Program-made: the position numbers and the translations under genes
Shown: piece after piece, positions 1 through 16,850 of the stretch
How the letters are laid out: each line of letters starts with the position of its first letter
Numbering within the stretch: the stretch's first letter is position 1
Assembly: GCA_016946835.1 (NCBI GenBank)
Contig: JACVTC010000039.1
Coordinates: 1,307,501 to 1,371,500, forward strand
From: Neocallimastix lanati (nom. inval.)
Lineage: Eukaryota; Neocallimastigomycota; Neocallimastigomycetes; Neocallimastigales; Neocallimastigaceae
Direction: 5' to 3'
Length of the DNA: 64,000 bases
The notes under the pieces: generated by a model
Database searches by the model: none
The model's input: only the letters and a program-made list of their open reading frames with translations
What the model was told of the DNA's origin: nothing

Positions 1-24
1 ATTTCTATTTATAAATATTATTAG

Positions 25-429
25 GATATTATTATTGATACCAACAAAAATACTTCACTTGATTTAGAAGGTATTAAATTAAATTTTTTATTTAATTGTT
101 AATTATACTTTATAATAATCAAATTATTAAATTTCATGTAATCATATATATATATTTTTATATATAAAAGAACTTGAAGAAGAAATTAAGGGAGAAGATG
201 AAATGGAAGTAGATAATGAAAATCAAAAAATAGAAATGACTCCAGCATGGATTGATGATGATGATGAAACTCTTGAAATTAATTTAACTTCAGTTAATCG
301 TACTAAGAAATTACGTGAATCAGAAGAAGAAATTACATTAAGTGGTGTTGAATATGAAAAACGTTTAAGAAAACAGTGAATATTAATATAATATAATATT
401 ATATATAATTTTATTATTTTTTATTATTA

Positions 430-461
<32 letters not shown>

Positions 462-1036
462 AAATAAATTTATTAAATGTTAAAATTTATATTATTTATA
501 TTATATATAATATATTATTATTATTATTATTAAATACAAATAAAGATTTGAAAAAGTTTATAGAAGACCATTATGGGCTTACACTAAAGCTGAAGCTAAT
601 AATCTTGGATTAAATAGAGAAGAACAGTTTTCTTTCTTTAAAACGTCTGATGATATTGTTAATGATAATTTTTCTACCAAACTTTTATCACCAGATAAGA
701 TTGATATTCTTCGTGTTCATGATGCTAATCAAGAAGAGTATTCACAAGTAATTATTGAGTTTGTTAATTTATTATTATATAATTATGATGATAATAGTAA
801 AAAAAGTAATTAATAATAATAATAATAATAATAATTATATTATTATCATTATTTTTATATATTATCAACAGGCTGTTATTCAAAATGTTTCATTCCATCC
901 AAATGGTCAAGTGTTAATGACTTCAGGTTTTGATAAGACTTTAAGATTATTCCAAGTAAGTAAATTAAATATTAAAATGAATATTAATTAAAAAAAAATT
1001 TTTTTTTATCCAAATAATTAAATTATTATATTAATA

Positions 1037-1067
<31 letters not shown>

Positions 1068-2228
1068 ATTTATTTAAGGTTGATGGTAAAATAAATAAGA
1101 AAATTCAAAGTGTGCATTTCCAAGATATGCCAATATATAGTGCCAATTTCTTTCCAGATGGTCAAGAAGTTATTGTTACCGGTAGAAGATGTTTCTTCTA
1201 TATATATGATTTAAATGGTGGTGAAATTACAAAGATACAAGGTGTTAAAGGTCATGATGATAAGAGTTATGAAAGATGTAAAGTTTCACCATGTAATAAT
1301 TACATAGCATTCCTTGGTACCAATGGTTATATAATTTTACTTTCAAGAAAAACAAAACAATGGATTGCTGATCTTAAAATTAATAAAACTGTTAGAGATA
1401 TTGATTTTTCAAAGGATGGTCAATATATATATGCTATAGGAGGTAAATTAATTATTAATATTTTTGCTTTATTCTTTTTCTTTTTTTTTTTTTTTTTTTT
1501 TTTTTTAATTAGATATACATATAAATATTTTTAATTATTTAACAATGTTATTAAATAATTTAATAATATATTACTTTTTATTACATTAAAATTTATTTAG
1601 TTGATGGTGAAGTATATCAATGGGATATAGGAAGTAGAACATGTATTCATAGATTCTCTGATGAAGGTGCTGTTAAATCAACAACCATTTGTGTTTCAAG
1701 AAATGGAGAATATTTTGCTACTGGGTAATTAAAAAAAAAAAAAAAAAATTAATGGTTAATTTTTTAAAAGAAATATAATAAATCTATACAATATATATAT
1801 ATATATATATGCTTTATATTATTAATATATATCTACTTTTTTTTCAATTATTCTTTATTAATATTTATTATTTGTTTTTATTTAATAATAGTTCAAATAC
1901 TGGTGTTGTCAATATATATAATAATGAATGTTTAACGGAAACAAAACCAATACCTCAAAAATCAATATTAAATTTAACAACTTCAATTCATAATATGAAA
2001 TTTAATTCAGATTCTCAACTATTAGCTATATCAAGTCATTCAAAGAAAGATCAATTCAAATTAATTCATTTACCAACAATGCGTGTATTTCCAAATTGGC
2101 CAACGTCAACTACACCATTAGGTTATGTAAGTTCCTTTGATTTTTCACCTAATAGTGGTTATTTGGCTATTGGTAATGATAAGGGAAAGGTTCTTTTATA
2201 TCGTCTTGGAAGTTATCCAAGAGCATAA
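25..2228 (+). CDS. UTP18: UTP18, U3 snoRNP-associated WD40 protein (5' end outside the window)
   Basis: WD40 protein of the small-subunit processome, which processes pre-18S rRNA in the nucleolus. Supported exons: 25-70, 171-375, 546-747, 872-955, 1079-1442, 1601-1724, 1892-2228, all with GT-AG introns and a consistent frame. Exon 2 carries the family hallmark before the propeller (WIDDDDETLEINL, then TLSGVEYEKRLRKQ, and RRPLWA in exon 3). The later exons give WD40 blades (VSFHPNGQVLMTSGFDKTLR, VDGEVYQWDIGSRTC) and the UTP18-type C-terminus SGYLAIGNDKGKVLLYRL. The stop is at 2226-2228. The N-terminal exons lie upstream of base 1. Introns are AT-rich and short (about 100-170 nt). Family assignment rests on remembered UTP18 motifs, and the order of blocks fits throughout. 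Confidence 0.93.
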
Positions 2229-2369
2229 TTTTTTATTTTTTTTTTTATTTTTTTATTTTTTTTTTATTTTTTTTTTTATTTCTTAATATTTTAAACATTT
2301 AATATTTAAATTAAATTGATATTGTCGTATTAATTAATTAAAATGTTGAAGATAAAAAAATATTAAAAA

Positions 2370-2407
<38 letters not shown>

Positions 2408-2778
2408 AAAAGAAAAAAAAAAGAAAAAGAAAAAAGAAAAAAAAAAATTATTTATTATAAATTATTTATTAAAAATATTTAAATTATTTAATTATTATTA
2501 TTTTTTTTTATATATACGTAAGTCATAATTTCATAAAAACCTTCATATAAATTTAAAAAAAGTAAAATAAATAATAATAAAATTAAAAAAAAAGAAATTA
2601 AAAAAAATTTTTTTTTTTTAAAAATAAATAATAAAAAAATAAAAATAAAGATAAAATGATATTTAATTTTTTAAAATAAATGATAAATTTTTTTTAATGA
2701 GGTTAACGCTAATACATATATTATATTCAGAAATGTATATATAAATATAAATACATAAATTCATATATTTATAATGAA

Positions 2779-2814
<36 letters not shown>

Positions 2815-3200
2815 AGAAACTTTACCAAGAAAATTTTTAAATATGAACACATCTTATTATTTTTATTTTTTATTTTTTATTTTTTATTTTATTTTATTTA
2901 ATTTAATAAATTTAATATAAATATTTTTAATATATATATTATTAAGTAATTATATTTATAATAAATTGTATTTTATTTCAATTCTATTTAAATAATAAAT
3001 TGAAAATATTATTTGAATGATACTACTACTAATAATAATATTTAAATAGATCATCATCTTCATTATTATTATTATAATTATTATTATTATTATTATTTTT
3101 GAATTGTTATAGATAAAACACTTTATTATTTATAAATATTTTTAAATATTTATATAAATAAAAAAAAAAATTAATGTAATTTTAATTGTAAATTAAATTA
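2229..3200. other. AT-rich intergenic DNA
   Basis: Contains T-runs just after UTP18 (possible poly(A)/termination region), a run of A's at about 2370-2450 and no credible coding sequence or RNA gene on either strand. Confidence 0.7.
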
Positions 3201-3214
3201 TATAAAATCCTTTA

Positions 3215-3900
3215 ATCCATAATTCAAACCCAATGGTATAAGAATGGATTTTGGTATTGACATCTAAAAAATTCTTTACAACATGGAGAGGCATCTGGAT
3301 ATCTTAAACCACTATAAGGATAGTATCCCTTCATAATATTTGTACAAACTTCAGGAGTTGCATGAATAAAAGTAGCATAGATTATTGGTTCTTTAGAAGA
3401 TTGAGTAAACATAGTAATGGATATGCTATTTATTTCTTCTTCACTATCATTATGTGGAATATAAACAAGGGTAAATAAGTTATTGCTTTCACCTCTGAAA
3501 CTTTCGTCATAGTATGGAAAAGCATCTGGGAATCATGATGATTGTTGTAATTACTGCAGTAAATACAGAATTAGTTGATTCATTCGTAGTAATAATGATT
3601 TGCTCGACAGCAATAGTTGGTTCAACGATATTAGTTAATTCAGCAATAGTAGTTGATTCAACAATAACAGAAATAGTAGATGATGAATTTTCAGGTGAAT
3701 CATGATCTAGAACACATACTACTTAAAATACATTACCTTCACATTTAAATCCCTTATCACAACATGATGATGCAAATGGATGAAGTGCTCCACCACATGA
3801 ATAGAATCCTGGAGTTAAGTAACCGCAGTTTCTCAGGAATGAATCATATGTACTATTATCATGTTTTTATCTTTTACAGGATTCTTTATTGACCACATGA
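3215..3900 (-). pseudogene. Decayed cysteine-rich repeat protein
   Basis: Reading the minus strand from about 3900 to 3224 gives two related cysteine-rich modules. The first runs NCGYLTPGFYSCGG... ASSCCDKGFKC; the second runs CTNIMKGYYPYSGLRYPDAS then PCCKEFFRC. They share the pattern C-x4/5-G-(F/Y)-Y ... A-S-x-C-C-x3-F-(K/R)-C. Between them is a Ser/Thr/Val-rich linker (about 3520-3710). In-frame stops occur (for example just after the first module, near 3724, and upstream of it near 3866) and the frame changes near 3534, so no full protein is encoded. The modules look like extracellular disulfide-rich domains. I do not recognise the family. The open C-terminal part (3224-3412, 62 codons) ends in a normal stop. 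Confidence 0.5.
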
Positions 3901-7415
<3,515 letters not shown>

Positions 7416-10290
7416 ATGGGTAATAAGTATTCCAGAGAAATAGGGAAATTTAAAAAAAATGAAACAGTCGATTTATCTAATATGGGTTATAGAAATTTAC
7501 CTAAAGAAATTAAATTATTAGAAAAGAATTGTAAAGAATTAATTCTTTGTAATAATGAAATGCAAAATATCCATGAGAATATTAAACTTTTAAAAAATTT
7601 AATAAAACTGGATTTTTCTAATAATAATATGAACTATTGGTGTCCATATTTCCCAATATCTTTAGAAGAAATTTATGCACGTACGTATTACAATGAACAA
7701 TGATAATAAAATTAAAACTAAAAAGTTTTTTTTTAATTTTTTTATTATTAATTATATACTATATTGTGATGTATAATTATTATTATATATATTTTTTATA
7801 AGAAAATAATTTAACAGCGTGATTAATTACTAATTTTTTTTTTTTTAATAAAAATATGATATATATGAATATTATGAAATTATAGATCACAATCGTTTAT
7901 TCTATTCACCAATTTCGGACGCAATTTGTAATTTAGAATCTTTAAGAGTTCTTGATTTAGGATTTAATCAATTAGAGTAATAATTATTTCCTTGATTCAT
8001 AATAATAAAAATAATAAATAAATAGTAAAATATATATATATGTATATATATTTATATTATAAACGAAGTTTATATATTATAAAATAAACCTTTTTTGCAT
8101 GTACACATTAATTAAATAGTATCATATATTAAAAACAGATCAATTCCTGAAGGCTTAAATAAACTATCCAATTTAAAAACTTTAATTTTACAAAATAATG
8201 ATTTACAAGTAAAACAAGAGATAATTTTTTTTTTTTTTTTTTTTTATATTACATAATCTTGATTTTAAATTATTAATAAAAATATATATTTTTTTAATAA
8301 CTTTAAAAGGAAATTCCAGATTGTGTTTTTACATTACCAAATCTTGAAATTTTAAGAATTAATAATAATAAAATTAAGAATGTAGGTCAAGAATTAGCTT
8401 GGCTCAAAAATTTAGTGGTAAAATATTAATATAAAATTAAAAAAAAAAAAAAATTTTTTTTTACAAATCATATTCATATAATTTCAAATCAAATTTGAAT
8501 ATATATATATATATATATATAGGAATTAAATATTTCAAATAATTCATTACAAAAATTACCAGATAATGTGGGTTTATTAAATAAGCTAAAGAAATTAATT
8601 ATTTCTAATAATATCTTATATGAACTTCCCAGTACTAGTAAATTTTAAATATGATTATTTAGTTTATATTATATATATATATTTTTTTTTTCCTGATTAT
8701 ATATATAATAAATATGTATGTATTATATAAATTAATATTTATTTATTTATTTATTTATTTATTTGTAATTTCGACAAAAGTTGGTGATCTTACTGAATTA
8801 GAAGATTTTCAGATTTCTTATAATTTAAATATGATTGAAATGCCTATTTCTGTACGCAAATTAAATAAGATTAAACGTTTCCACTTTTGTAATACCAAAT
8901 TTGAAGAAGTTCCTTCTTTAATTGAAAATTGGACCGAACTTTTAGAACTTTATTTATATGATAATACTCAAATTGAAACTCTACCAAGTATGATGAATGA
9001 ATAATATATATAAAAATAAATATATAACTTATCAATATTATAATTATTTTTTAATGTCAGTTAATTGAAAATATACTAAGATAAAAGGAAGCAAATATCT
9101 AAATTATATTTTTTATTTATTTAAAATTAACATAATTAATAGCTTTCATTGGTAATTTAACTAAATTAAAAAGAATTGAAGCTAATAATTGCTCTATTAA
9201 AACTATTCCAGATGAGATCGGAAATTTAACAAACTTGGTTATCTTAAATTTAAATCATAATGAACTTTCATCATTTTCCATTCCATCATCATTCCAAAAC
9301 TTATCTAATCTTACCAGATTGTATCTAAAGTAAATAATATTTTATTATTAAACTGAACAAATAATACTAATAAATAGTATCAATAATAATAATCTTGATT
9401 CGAAATTAATATTTAAATAATTTCTAATTTATTATTTTATTTATTTTTTTTTTTTTTTTTTGATATATTTATTTAGCAATAATAAAATTGAAGTTATACC
9501 TGAAGAAATCTGTCAAATGACCAATCTTAAAGATTTAGATATTAGTAATAATAATGTTTATTCCTTACCTGAAGATATTGGTAATTTAATTAATTTGGAA
9601 AAGTTACTTGCTAATAATAATAAAATTGAAAGTATACCAGAATCCATAGGGTAATATATATAATAATAATAATAATAATATGTAATAATATTGTATTAGT
9701 CAAAAATATTAATAAATTATACCAATTACATGTTTATATATATTTTATACATAAAATAATATAGAAAATTATGTAATTTAGCTAGTTTAGAATTAAGTAA
9801 AAACTCACTTAGTAGCATGCCAAAGGAATTTTGTGATCTAGTTAATTTAAGGCAATTGGATATTAGTTATAATAAAATTATGGATTTACCAGAAGATATT
9901 TATATGCTAGCTAATTTAACTGTAAGAATATAATATCATAATATATGTCATAATAGATTTATAATTAAATTATTAAAATTTGTAAATTAGTCGTCAATCT
10001 TAATGAATATTAATAATTTAAAATTAAAATAATAATTATTAGTTATTTAATACAAAGGATAATGTATGGAAACCAGATATTCAACCTATTGTTACAGCAG
10101 GCCTTCAAAGTATTATGAATCATTACAAACAACAAGCTATTAAAAAAGGAAAGGTAATATTAATTTTTTTTTTAATATTTTATTATATAAATTTTATAAA
10201 TAGAATGTATTAATATATTATAAAAAAAATCTAACTAAACAACTATATATATATATAATAAAAAATAATAAATAGAAAATTAAGAATTAA
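7416..10290 (+). CDS. Leucine-rich-repeat protein, Ras-group/SHOC2-like, 11 exons
   Basis: Exons 7416-7680, 7886-7976, 8139-8208, 8310-8417, 8523-8637, 8781-8987, 9143-9329, 9477-9650, 9765-9921, 10043-10153 and a short last exon 10276-10290 join in frame to 499 codons plus stop. The protein is almost all LRRs of about 23 residues with pattern LxxLxxLxLxxNxIxxIPxxI (LKTLILQNNDLQEIPD; NLEKLLANNNKIESIPESIG; LVNLRQLDISYNKIMDLPED). The start MGNKYS fits the N-myristoylation consensus MGxxxS, suggesting membrane attachment. LRR proteins of this class usually act as scaffolds in small-GTPase signalling; the partner is unknown. The first eight introns are certain from the unbroken LRR phase; the last 15-nt exon (ending KKIKN) is the least sure part. 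Confidence 0.85.
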
Positions 10291-10589
10291 GCATTAAAAT
10301 AAATATTAAGGACAAATAAATAATCATAAGAAAGACTATATACCATAATACTGCTATTATAAATTATTATAACAATTTTTATATTATAATATATCTTTTA
10401 TTTTAAATAAATAAATAAATAAATAATATCTAATATTAAATAAAAATAAAAGTATATTTTTTTTTAAAAAAAAAAAAAAAAAAAAAAAGAAACAAATAAT
10501 ATATCAGTATTAGATAAATTATTTAAAAAAATGTTCATAGTAATTATTAAATTATTAAAATGAAAATTATATATAAATCCAACATTTCT

Positions 10590-10590
10590 A

Positions 10591-10666
<76 letters not shown>
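10590..10666. repeat. (ATT)n microsatellite, about 25 copies
   Basis: Uninterrupted ATT trinucleotide run in non-coding DNA. Confidence 0.9.
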
Positions 10667-10667
<1 letters not shown>

Positions 10668-11799
10668 TTTTTAATTATTTTTACCTGCCCTTTCTTATAT
10701 TTTTAATTGTTTATTTGATTATTAAAATAATAATTAAATAAACATATATTTATTAAAAAAAATTTTTTTATCCACAATTCAATTAAATAATAGAATTATG
10801 AATAATTTATAATTTTTATATAATATATTATATTCAATAAAATATACTATTTAATAGATTAATTAAATGATTTTTAATGATTTAATAATTTTATAATTAT
10901 TTTATTTATATTTTTTAATGTTTTAAAATATGTTGATTTCAAATTTACTATTTATCTTGCTATTAATAGTATTACTATTATTAATTATTAAATATTTATT
11001 AATACAATAATTATTCTTCATAGACTATTGTTAATTATAATTATAATATGAAAGTATAAATCATAAATTCTGAAATATCATTATTGATGTTTTTATTATA
11101 AATAATTATTACTACTTTTATTTATTATGAAAATATACCAGGTATTATTAGTTATTTTTTTCTAGGTAATTTTAGTATAGATATTTGTTAAAATAATTAA
11201 CTTTAAAGTTTAATTATTTTCTTTCTTTTTTTTTTTTTTTTTTTTTTCATAGTCAAACTATTTTAAATGACTTTTAAATTTTAATGTAAATATAATATGA
11301 ACATATTATATTAAATAATAAATTTACATAATTAATAATTTAATAAAAACTGAAAATTTGATGAAATTTTACTATTAAAAAAAAAATAAAAAATAAAAAA
11401 AAAAAAAAAAAAAAAAGGATTTCGCTAGATTGAATTATATTTAATTATCTATCTGTCTGTTTATTTTATCTATCTACAAATTTCCATATTATATCAAAAT
11501 ATTATGATAAATATACTATAAAAATCTTGCATAAATAAGCAAATAAATATGTACTACATGATTTTTACATATAAATTTGTTTTATTCTTTATAGTTTTTA
11601 TAAGTTTTATTTTTTATTTATATTTAAATAAACATTTATCAATGTTAGATAAAAGCATTTTTATTGATTTTAAAAAATGGCTTTTTTTTTTCTTTTTTTA
11701 ATTAATTCATTATAATTAATAAAAATTTTATTTATTTTTGCCTGAATTATAATAAATCTAATGGATATTTATATAAAAAAAAATCAATTTGTATTGTAA

Positions 11800-11915
11800 A
11801 TAAATAAATAAATAAATAAATCAGTAAATAAATTAATAGATAAATAAATATGTAAATAAATAAATATGTAAATAAATAAATATGTAAATAAATAAATGGA
11901 AAAATAAATAAATAA
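11800..11915. repeat. AAAT-rich minisatellite
   Basis: Tandem copies built on AAATAAATAAATATGT, preceded by a TAAA run. Three near-identical units are clearest between 11840 and 11900. Confidence 0.7.
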
Positions 11916-13300
11916 AAAGAACCATTATTTTATTTTATATATTTATTTTAAATATATTTTATTATAATGATATATTATTTATTTTAAATAAAAAATTAAA
12001 AATTAAAACTTTTTAATTTCTGATAAATAATATTTCCGAAATTTATAATTCCTTTTATAGAAATTTTTAAAACTCTTTAATAATATTTAATCTATTTAAT
12101 TATAAAATTTATTAATATTTTTATTTCAAAAAATGTTTCGAATACATTTTAATATATATTAATTATATTTAAAATTATACTATTCTAATTAAAAAAAATA
12201 ATAATAAAAATAAAAGAATATTAATACTATCGATTTTTATAGTATTAAAAAAAGAACTAATAAATGCTAAAATATAATGATTTCATATATCTAATATAAA
12301 ATATTAAATATATTAATATATGTCAATCGTAAAGAAATTTGTATTAACTAATAAATTAATAATTGTTTATTGTTCCCATGCCCCTCATCCTATAAAATTA
12401 TTTCAAATGATATTAATTAATTATTACAATTTAATAATAATTAAAATTTATACATATTAAAGTATATTTATAATATGTTCTATTAAAATTAATATTGAAT
12501 CATTAATTTGAAATATATGGAATATTGAACTGTATTAATATTTATATATATTATCTATTAATTGAAATTATATTGTTTCGATATTTCAGAATTATGTTTA
12601 TATTTTAAAATTTTTAAAATTAATTATTATAGTAAAAATTAATTCTAATATCAAATAATTTAATATATTTTGAATAATATTTGATATACTTAACAAATAT
12701 ATAGTTTTTATATCTTTAATAACATTTTTTATTCATTTATTTATTTTAAAAATTTATAGTAAATTTTTAATATATAAATATATACTACTAATAAAATATT
12801 TGATAATAAATATATATTTATAAAAAAATTTTACAGATGTTTTATAAAAATTTAATTATTTAAAATTTTATATAAAGAAAAAGAAAATACTTCATTTTAT
12901 AATATTATTTTTATTTTTTTTTCATAAATTTCATTTTCTTAAAGGAAAAAGATATTTAAAGTTTATCAGCAAACCTTTATTTCATAAAATATTAAAATAT
13001 TTTTTAAAAGTTAATTAAATAATTATATAAAAATAAATAAAAAGGTATTTAGTGAAAAAAATTATAAATTTGAATGTAATAATAATTATAATAAATAATT
13101 TAAAAAAATATATTTATATTTATTGTTATTTTTTTTAAAAACAAAAATATAAATAAAAACAAACAAATAATAAATATATATATATATATAAATAAATTAA
13201 TAAAAGTATTAAAATAGAATTTATAGTAAATTAAAAGAAACAAAACCAAAAAAATAAAAATAAAAATAATAATAATAATAATAATAATAAAAAGAAAAGA

Positions 13301-13657
13301 ATGAATTTCAATAATCAAGAATTTAGTATGGACAATCTTCATGAAATGTTCATGGCAATGCATATGTCCGACAATAGTTCTTCTCCAATCCAAATACCTT
13401 CTTCTAATTCACCATTTAGTATTTCAAATTTCTCAAATAGTTCCCCAACTAATAGTAACTGCAGTAATAGTCCGATGAATAATACTATTCAACAACAAAG
13501 TCAAAATGTTTATCAAGAAGCTGTAAATAGACCTGAAGATGTTCATATGGGTGAAAATGGTTTAACCGCTTACGAAGAACAAATGCTTTTTTTACAAATG
13601 CAAGACCAACTTTATCAACAAATTGAAGATGAAAGACTTAGATTACAACAAATGTAA
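13301..13657 (+). CDS. Hypothetical Asn/Ser-rich small protein (118 aa)
   Basis: Single open frame with a purine-rich lead-in before the ATG. The product has a Met/Asp/Asn-rich start, a Ser/Asn/Pro-rich middle (SNFSNSSPTNSNCSNSPMNN) and a charged, Gln/Glu/Met-rich C-terminus (EEQMLFLQMQDQLYQQIEDE) that is likely alpha-helical or a short coiled coil. No signal peptide or membrane segment is visible. I do not recognise a family. Codon use resembles neighbouring genes and the composition is far less AT-extreme than the flanks, so it is probably real. The stop overlaps a possible GT donor (ATGTAAATT), so a further exon cannot be ruled out. Confidence 0.6.
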   Translation: MNFNNQEFSMDNLHEMFMAMHMSDNSSSPIQIPSSNSPFSISNFSNSSPTNSNCSNSPMNNTIQQQSQNVYQEAVNRPEDVHMGENGLTAYEEQMLFLQMQDQLYQQIEDERLRLQQM

Positions 13658-14164
13658 ATTAATATACTTTCTAAATAACTTTTTATATCTTAATACATTT
13701 ATTTTAAAATACATTGCTTTCTGGAAGTAAATATTTATATAAAAATTGATATATCTTTTTTTTTTCATATATAAATTTTTAAAGTTTAAATAGATTTAAT
13801 TATTAGATTAATTAATTTTTTTTTTAAACAAAGCAATAATATTATATCTTATCATTAAACTTTTTTAACATAATAATACCCTCTTTTTTTAATATAGTTT
13901 TTTTTAAACGTACTTTAAAAATTTTAAATATTTTTCTGTAGATTGACATTTTTATTTTAAAATAATTTTTTTGTTTTTCAATAAAATCATAATTTCATTA
14001 ATAATAAATTTTTATTTTTAAAAGTTTAAAATATAAATTAAGTATATAATTATAAAAATGAATATGATATATTAAAAAAATACTTATTATCGAATAAATG
14101 AAGAATTATACTTAAAATGAATATACATGTTCAGACATATATGTATAATATATATTTAAATATA

Positions 14165-14199
<35 letters not shown>

Positions 14200-14740
14200 T
14201 TTTTAAATTTTAAAATTATAAAAATGGAATTTTCCAAGATGGTTTAAGATAATTTTAAAAAAAAAATAAAAATAAAATTTCAATAACTTTAAAAATAATA
14301 AAATTACAGTATATATTATGTTTTTTTTTAATGAATATATTATTTAATTGTTAATTATATATAAAGTTTATAATGAAATTTATAATTTTATTTTTAATAT
14401 TTTATATATATATTTAAAATTTTTTTTTAAAATACATCTAATTTAATTTCGTGTGACATCACATTTTACAACCATAAATTTATATTAATTTTCCTTTTTT
14501 ATTATATGTTTATATATATATATATTTATTTTTTTTTGGAGAAAGTAAATTTTTTTTTTTTTGTATTAAAAAATATTTTTTTATATCTTAATGTTTGCTA
14601 TTTTTTAAAAGTATTGCTGTATTGCTAACATTGGTTATACATATTTAATTTGAATAAGTAAAAAAATAAAATATAAAATAAGAGATATGGAAAAAAAATT
14701 AAAGTTTATTTGCAATAATACATTTAAAATTAAAAAAATA
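13658..14740. other. AT-rich intergenic DNA
   Basis: About 1.1 kb of T-runs and AT dinucleotide tracts between the small gene and tRNA-Arg. Nothing codes for protein that I can see. Confidence 0.6.
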
Positions 14741-14813
14741 CATGCCAAACGGGACTCGAACCCGCAATCTTCAGATCCGAAGTCTGACGCCTTATCCATT
14801 AGGCCACTGGCAC
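14741..14813 (-). tRNA. tRNA-Arg (anticodon TCG)
   Basis: The minus strand folds as a 73-nt cloverleaf: acceptor GTGCCAG with TTGGCAT (two wobble pairs), D arm GCCT-AATGGATA-AGGC, anticodon stem TCAGA/TCTGA with loop CTTCGGA (anticodon TCG), T arm GCGGG-TTCGAGT-CCCGT. No intron. A run of seven T's follows the 3' end on the minus strand (Pol III terminator). The internal A and B boxes are present (B box GGTTCGAGTCC). Confidence 0.95.
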
Positions 14814-14965
14814 CCCGGTTCTGACAGAATTTGGCTAAATTTAATTGGTAAATGTTTCTGTGTTACCTTCCATAAAAAATTTGTTAAGATAATAACTGAA
14901 TTTCAATTCAATTTCAATTTCAATAATTCAGTTATTTGAATTTCAATATTAATAATTAATAATAT

Positions 14966-15038
14966 AATAATTATTTTTAAAATATTTAGGAAATAGTCTA
15001 GGCCAACTAATTGACTAAATATTTTAAAAATAATTATT
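14966..15038. repeat. 24-bp perfect inverted repeat
   Basis: Arms 14966-14989 and 15015-15038 are exact reverse complements around a 25-bp loop, and pairing continues imperfectly outside. A second inverted repeat (AATAACTGAATT/AATTCAGTTATT) lies just upstream, at about 14888-14936. Confidence 0.85.
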
Positions 15039-16850
15039 AAATATTTAATAATTAATATTAAATATCCAAATATTTGTTTTATATCAATTTATATTATGTT
15101 TTAATATATGTTTACAACATATCTATATTAATTTCAATTATTCAAATTAATTATATAATTAAATTTATCTTTATATTTTTATTAAAATTTATATTATTAT
15201 ATTATTATATTATTAATATAACTTTCAAAGTATAAAAGAAAGATGTAAAAATCTATCTTTTATGTTCTTTGTAAGATTATTGTAGAATTACCTTAATAGT
15301 AATATATTATAGATATTTCATTATTAAAGAAAATAAATTATTTTAAAATCAAATTAATTTAATAATTCTAATTATCAAAGTTTATTATAAATAAATTTTT
15401 ATTAAACTAAACCATTTAAATATTTATTATTATTATTATTATATATCTATTTAGCATATTACTATATAGACATATTGACTTAGTAAAATTTTAATAAAAA
15501 ATATTATTTTATTTAAATTTAAACATAAAATATATCAAAATCTTAACAAAATTTCTCGCCAATGTTTTTTTTTTTTTTTTTTCTACTTCCGGTGTGTACT
15601 ACCCTTATTTTAAGCCCCCCCTCAAGAATAAAGGTATATATGATATAAAACAAATATGTTTAGTAACATATTTGTATATTTAATAATAATTATAAAATAT
15701 TAAATTTATATCTTTTTGATAATAATTATTTTATTTTATTTTATTTCAATATGTATTATTATAATTATAATAATTATAATACTTTAATTCATATAAAATT
15801 AATATAATTCTATATATTAAAATATATAATTAATATATTTCCTATTTCTTGTAAATAGATTAAATTATTTATATTAGAAATAGGGGACTCTAGTAAATTT
15901 TAGGAATTAGAATTATTATTTTAATTGTAATACGAATATTATAATTTTAATAGTAAATTTTACTAAACAACCATTATTAAAAAAACCCACTGCTTATAAA
16001 TTACTGCGCATAAAAATCCCGCATATCATTAAGATAATCACAAGACTTCTGTATGCTTTCTTATAGGCAGATATTGTCCCATCTGGATGCCCTTACTGAG
16101 TATTCAGCATTGGCTAGATGCTCTGACAAGGCCAGTATAACCTAACCCAGTGAGATACATGCTAACACCCTTAGCATTTGCATATTAGTAGGAAAGATTG
16201 TTTTCTAGTAGAATATATCTACATTAGTGGATTTAAAATTGAGATTCACTAATAGATGAATTGAAATTAAAATTTGTTATAGACAATTTCATTTAAAATT
16301 TGATTTTTAATTATCAGAAACAAAAGGGTTTGGACCATTTTAATAAAGTTAATTCAATTTAATTTAACCCTTAATAAATCAATAAAAATAGATCTCAGAA
16401 AAAAGAAGATAGCTTCACAAATAATAAAAATTTCCTGCTGAATTCGTAACTGAAATTACATTCATTAGGAAGCTTTGCTTAAAATCTACACTAAATATTA
16501 ATTTCAGCCTATTTAGACCACTAGAACCCGAGATATTAGATTTTAAATAATTTTAGATATATAAAAAAAGCTTAATTATTTAAATAGGCCAGTAAATAAT
16601 ATTTTATATGGATAAAATCTTTAACTAGATCTTTATATTACTAATCATTATAAATTGAATTATTAATTAAATTATAAAGAATTAATAATTAATAATAATT
16701 TAAAATATTTTAATTGATTTAATAGTTTTAGATAAATTATTATAATAATTATTAATAATTAGATAACTAAATAATTTCTAAAAGATTCTAAGGAATTCCT
16801 TAAAATTGTAAAGATTTTTAAAATACTTATTTAATGGTTTTAAGATCTAA

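Larger units (their letters stand above)
10291..13300. other. AT-rich intergenic DNA with simple repeats
   Basis: About 3 kb with no coding signal. It includes an ATT microsatellite (about 10590-10666), a 16-bp-period AAATAAATAAATATGT-type minisatellite (about 11800-11915) and poly-A/T tracts. Confidence 0.6.

Noticed and set aside
3215-3900. Scaffoldin/cohesin or dockerin gene
   Set aside because: Cysteine spacing does not match the fungal dockerins seen in the CE6 gene, and I cannot confirm a scaffoldin pattern.
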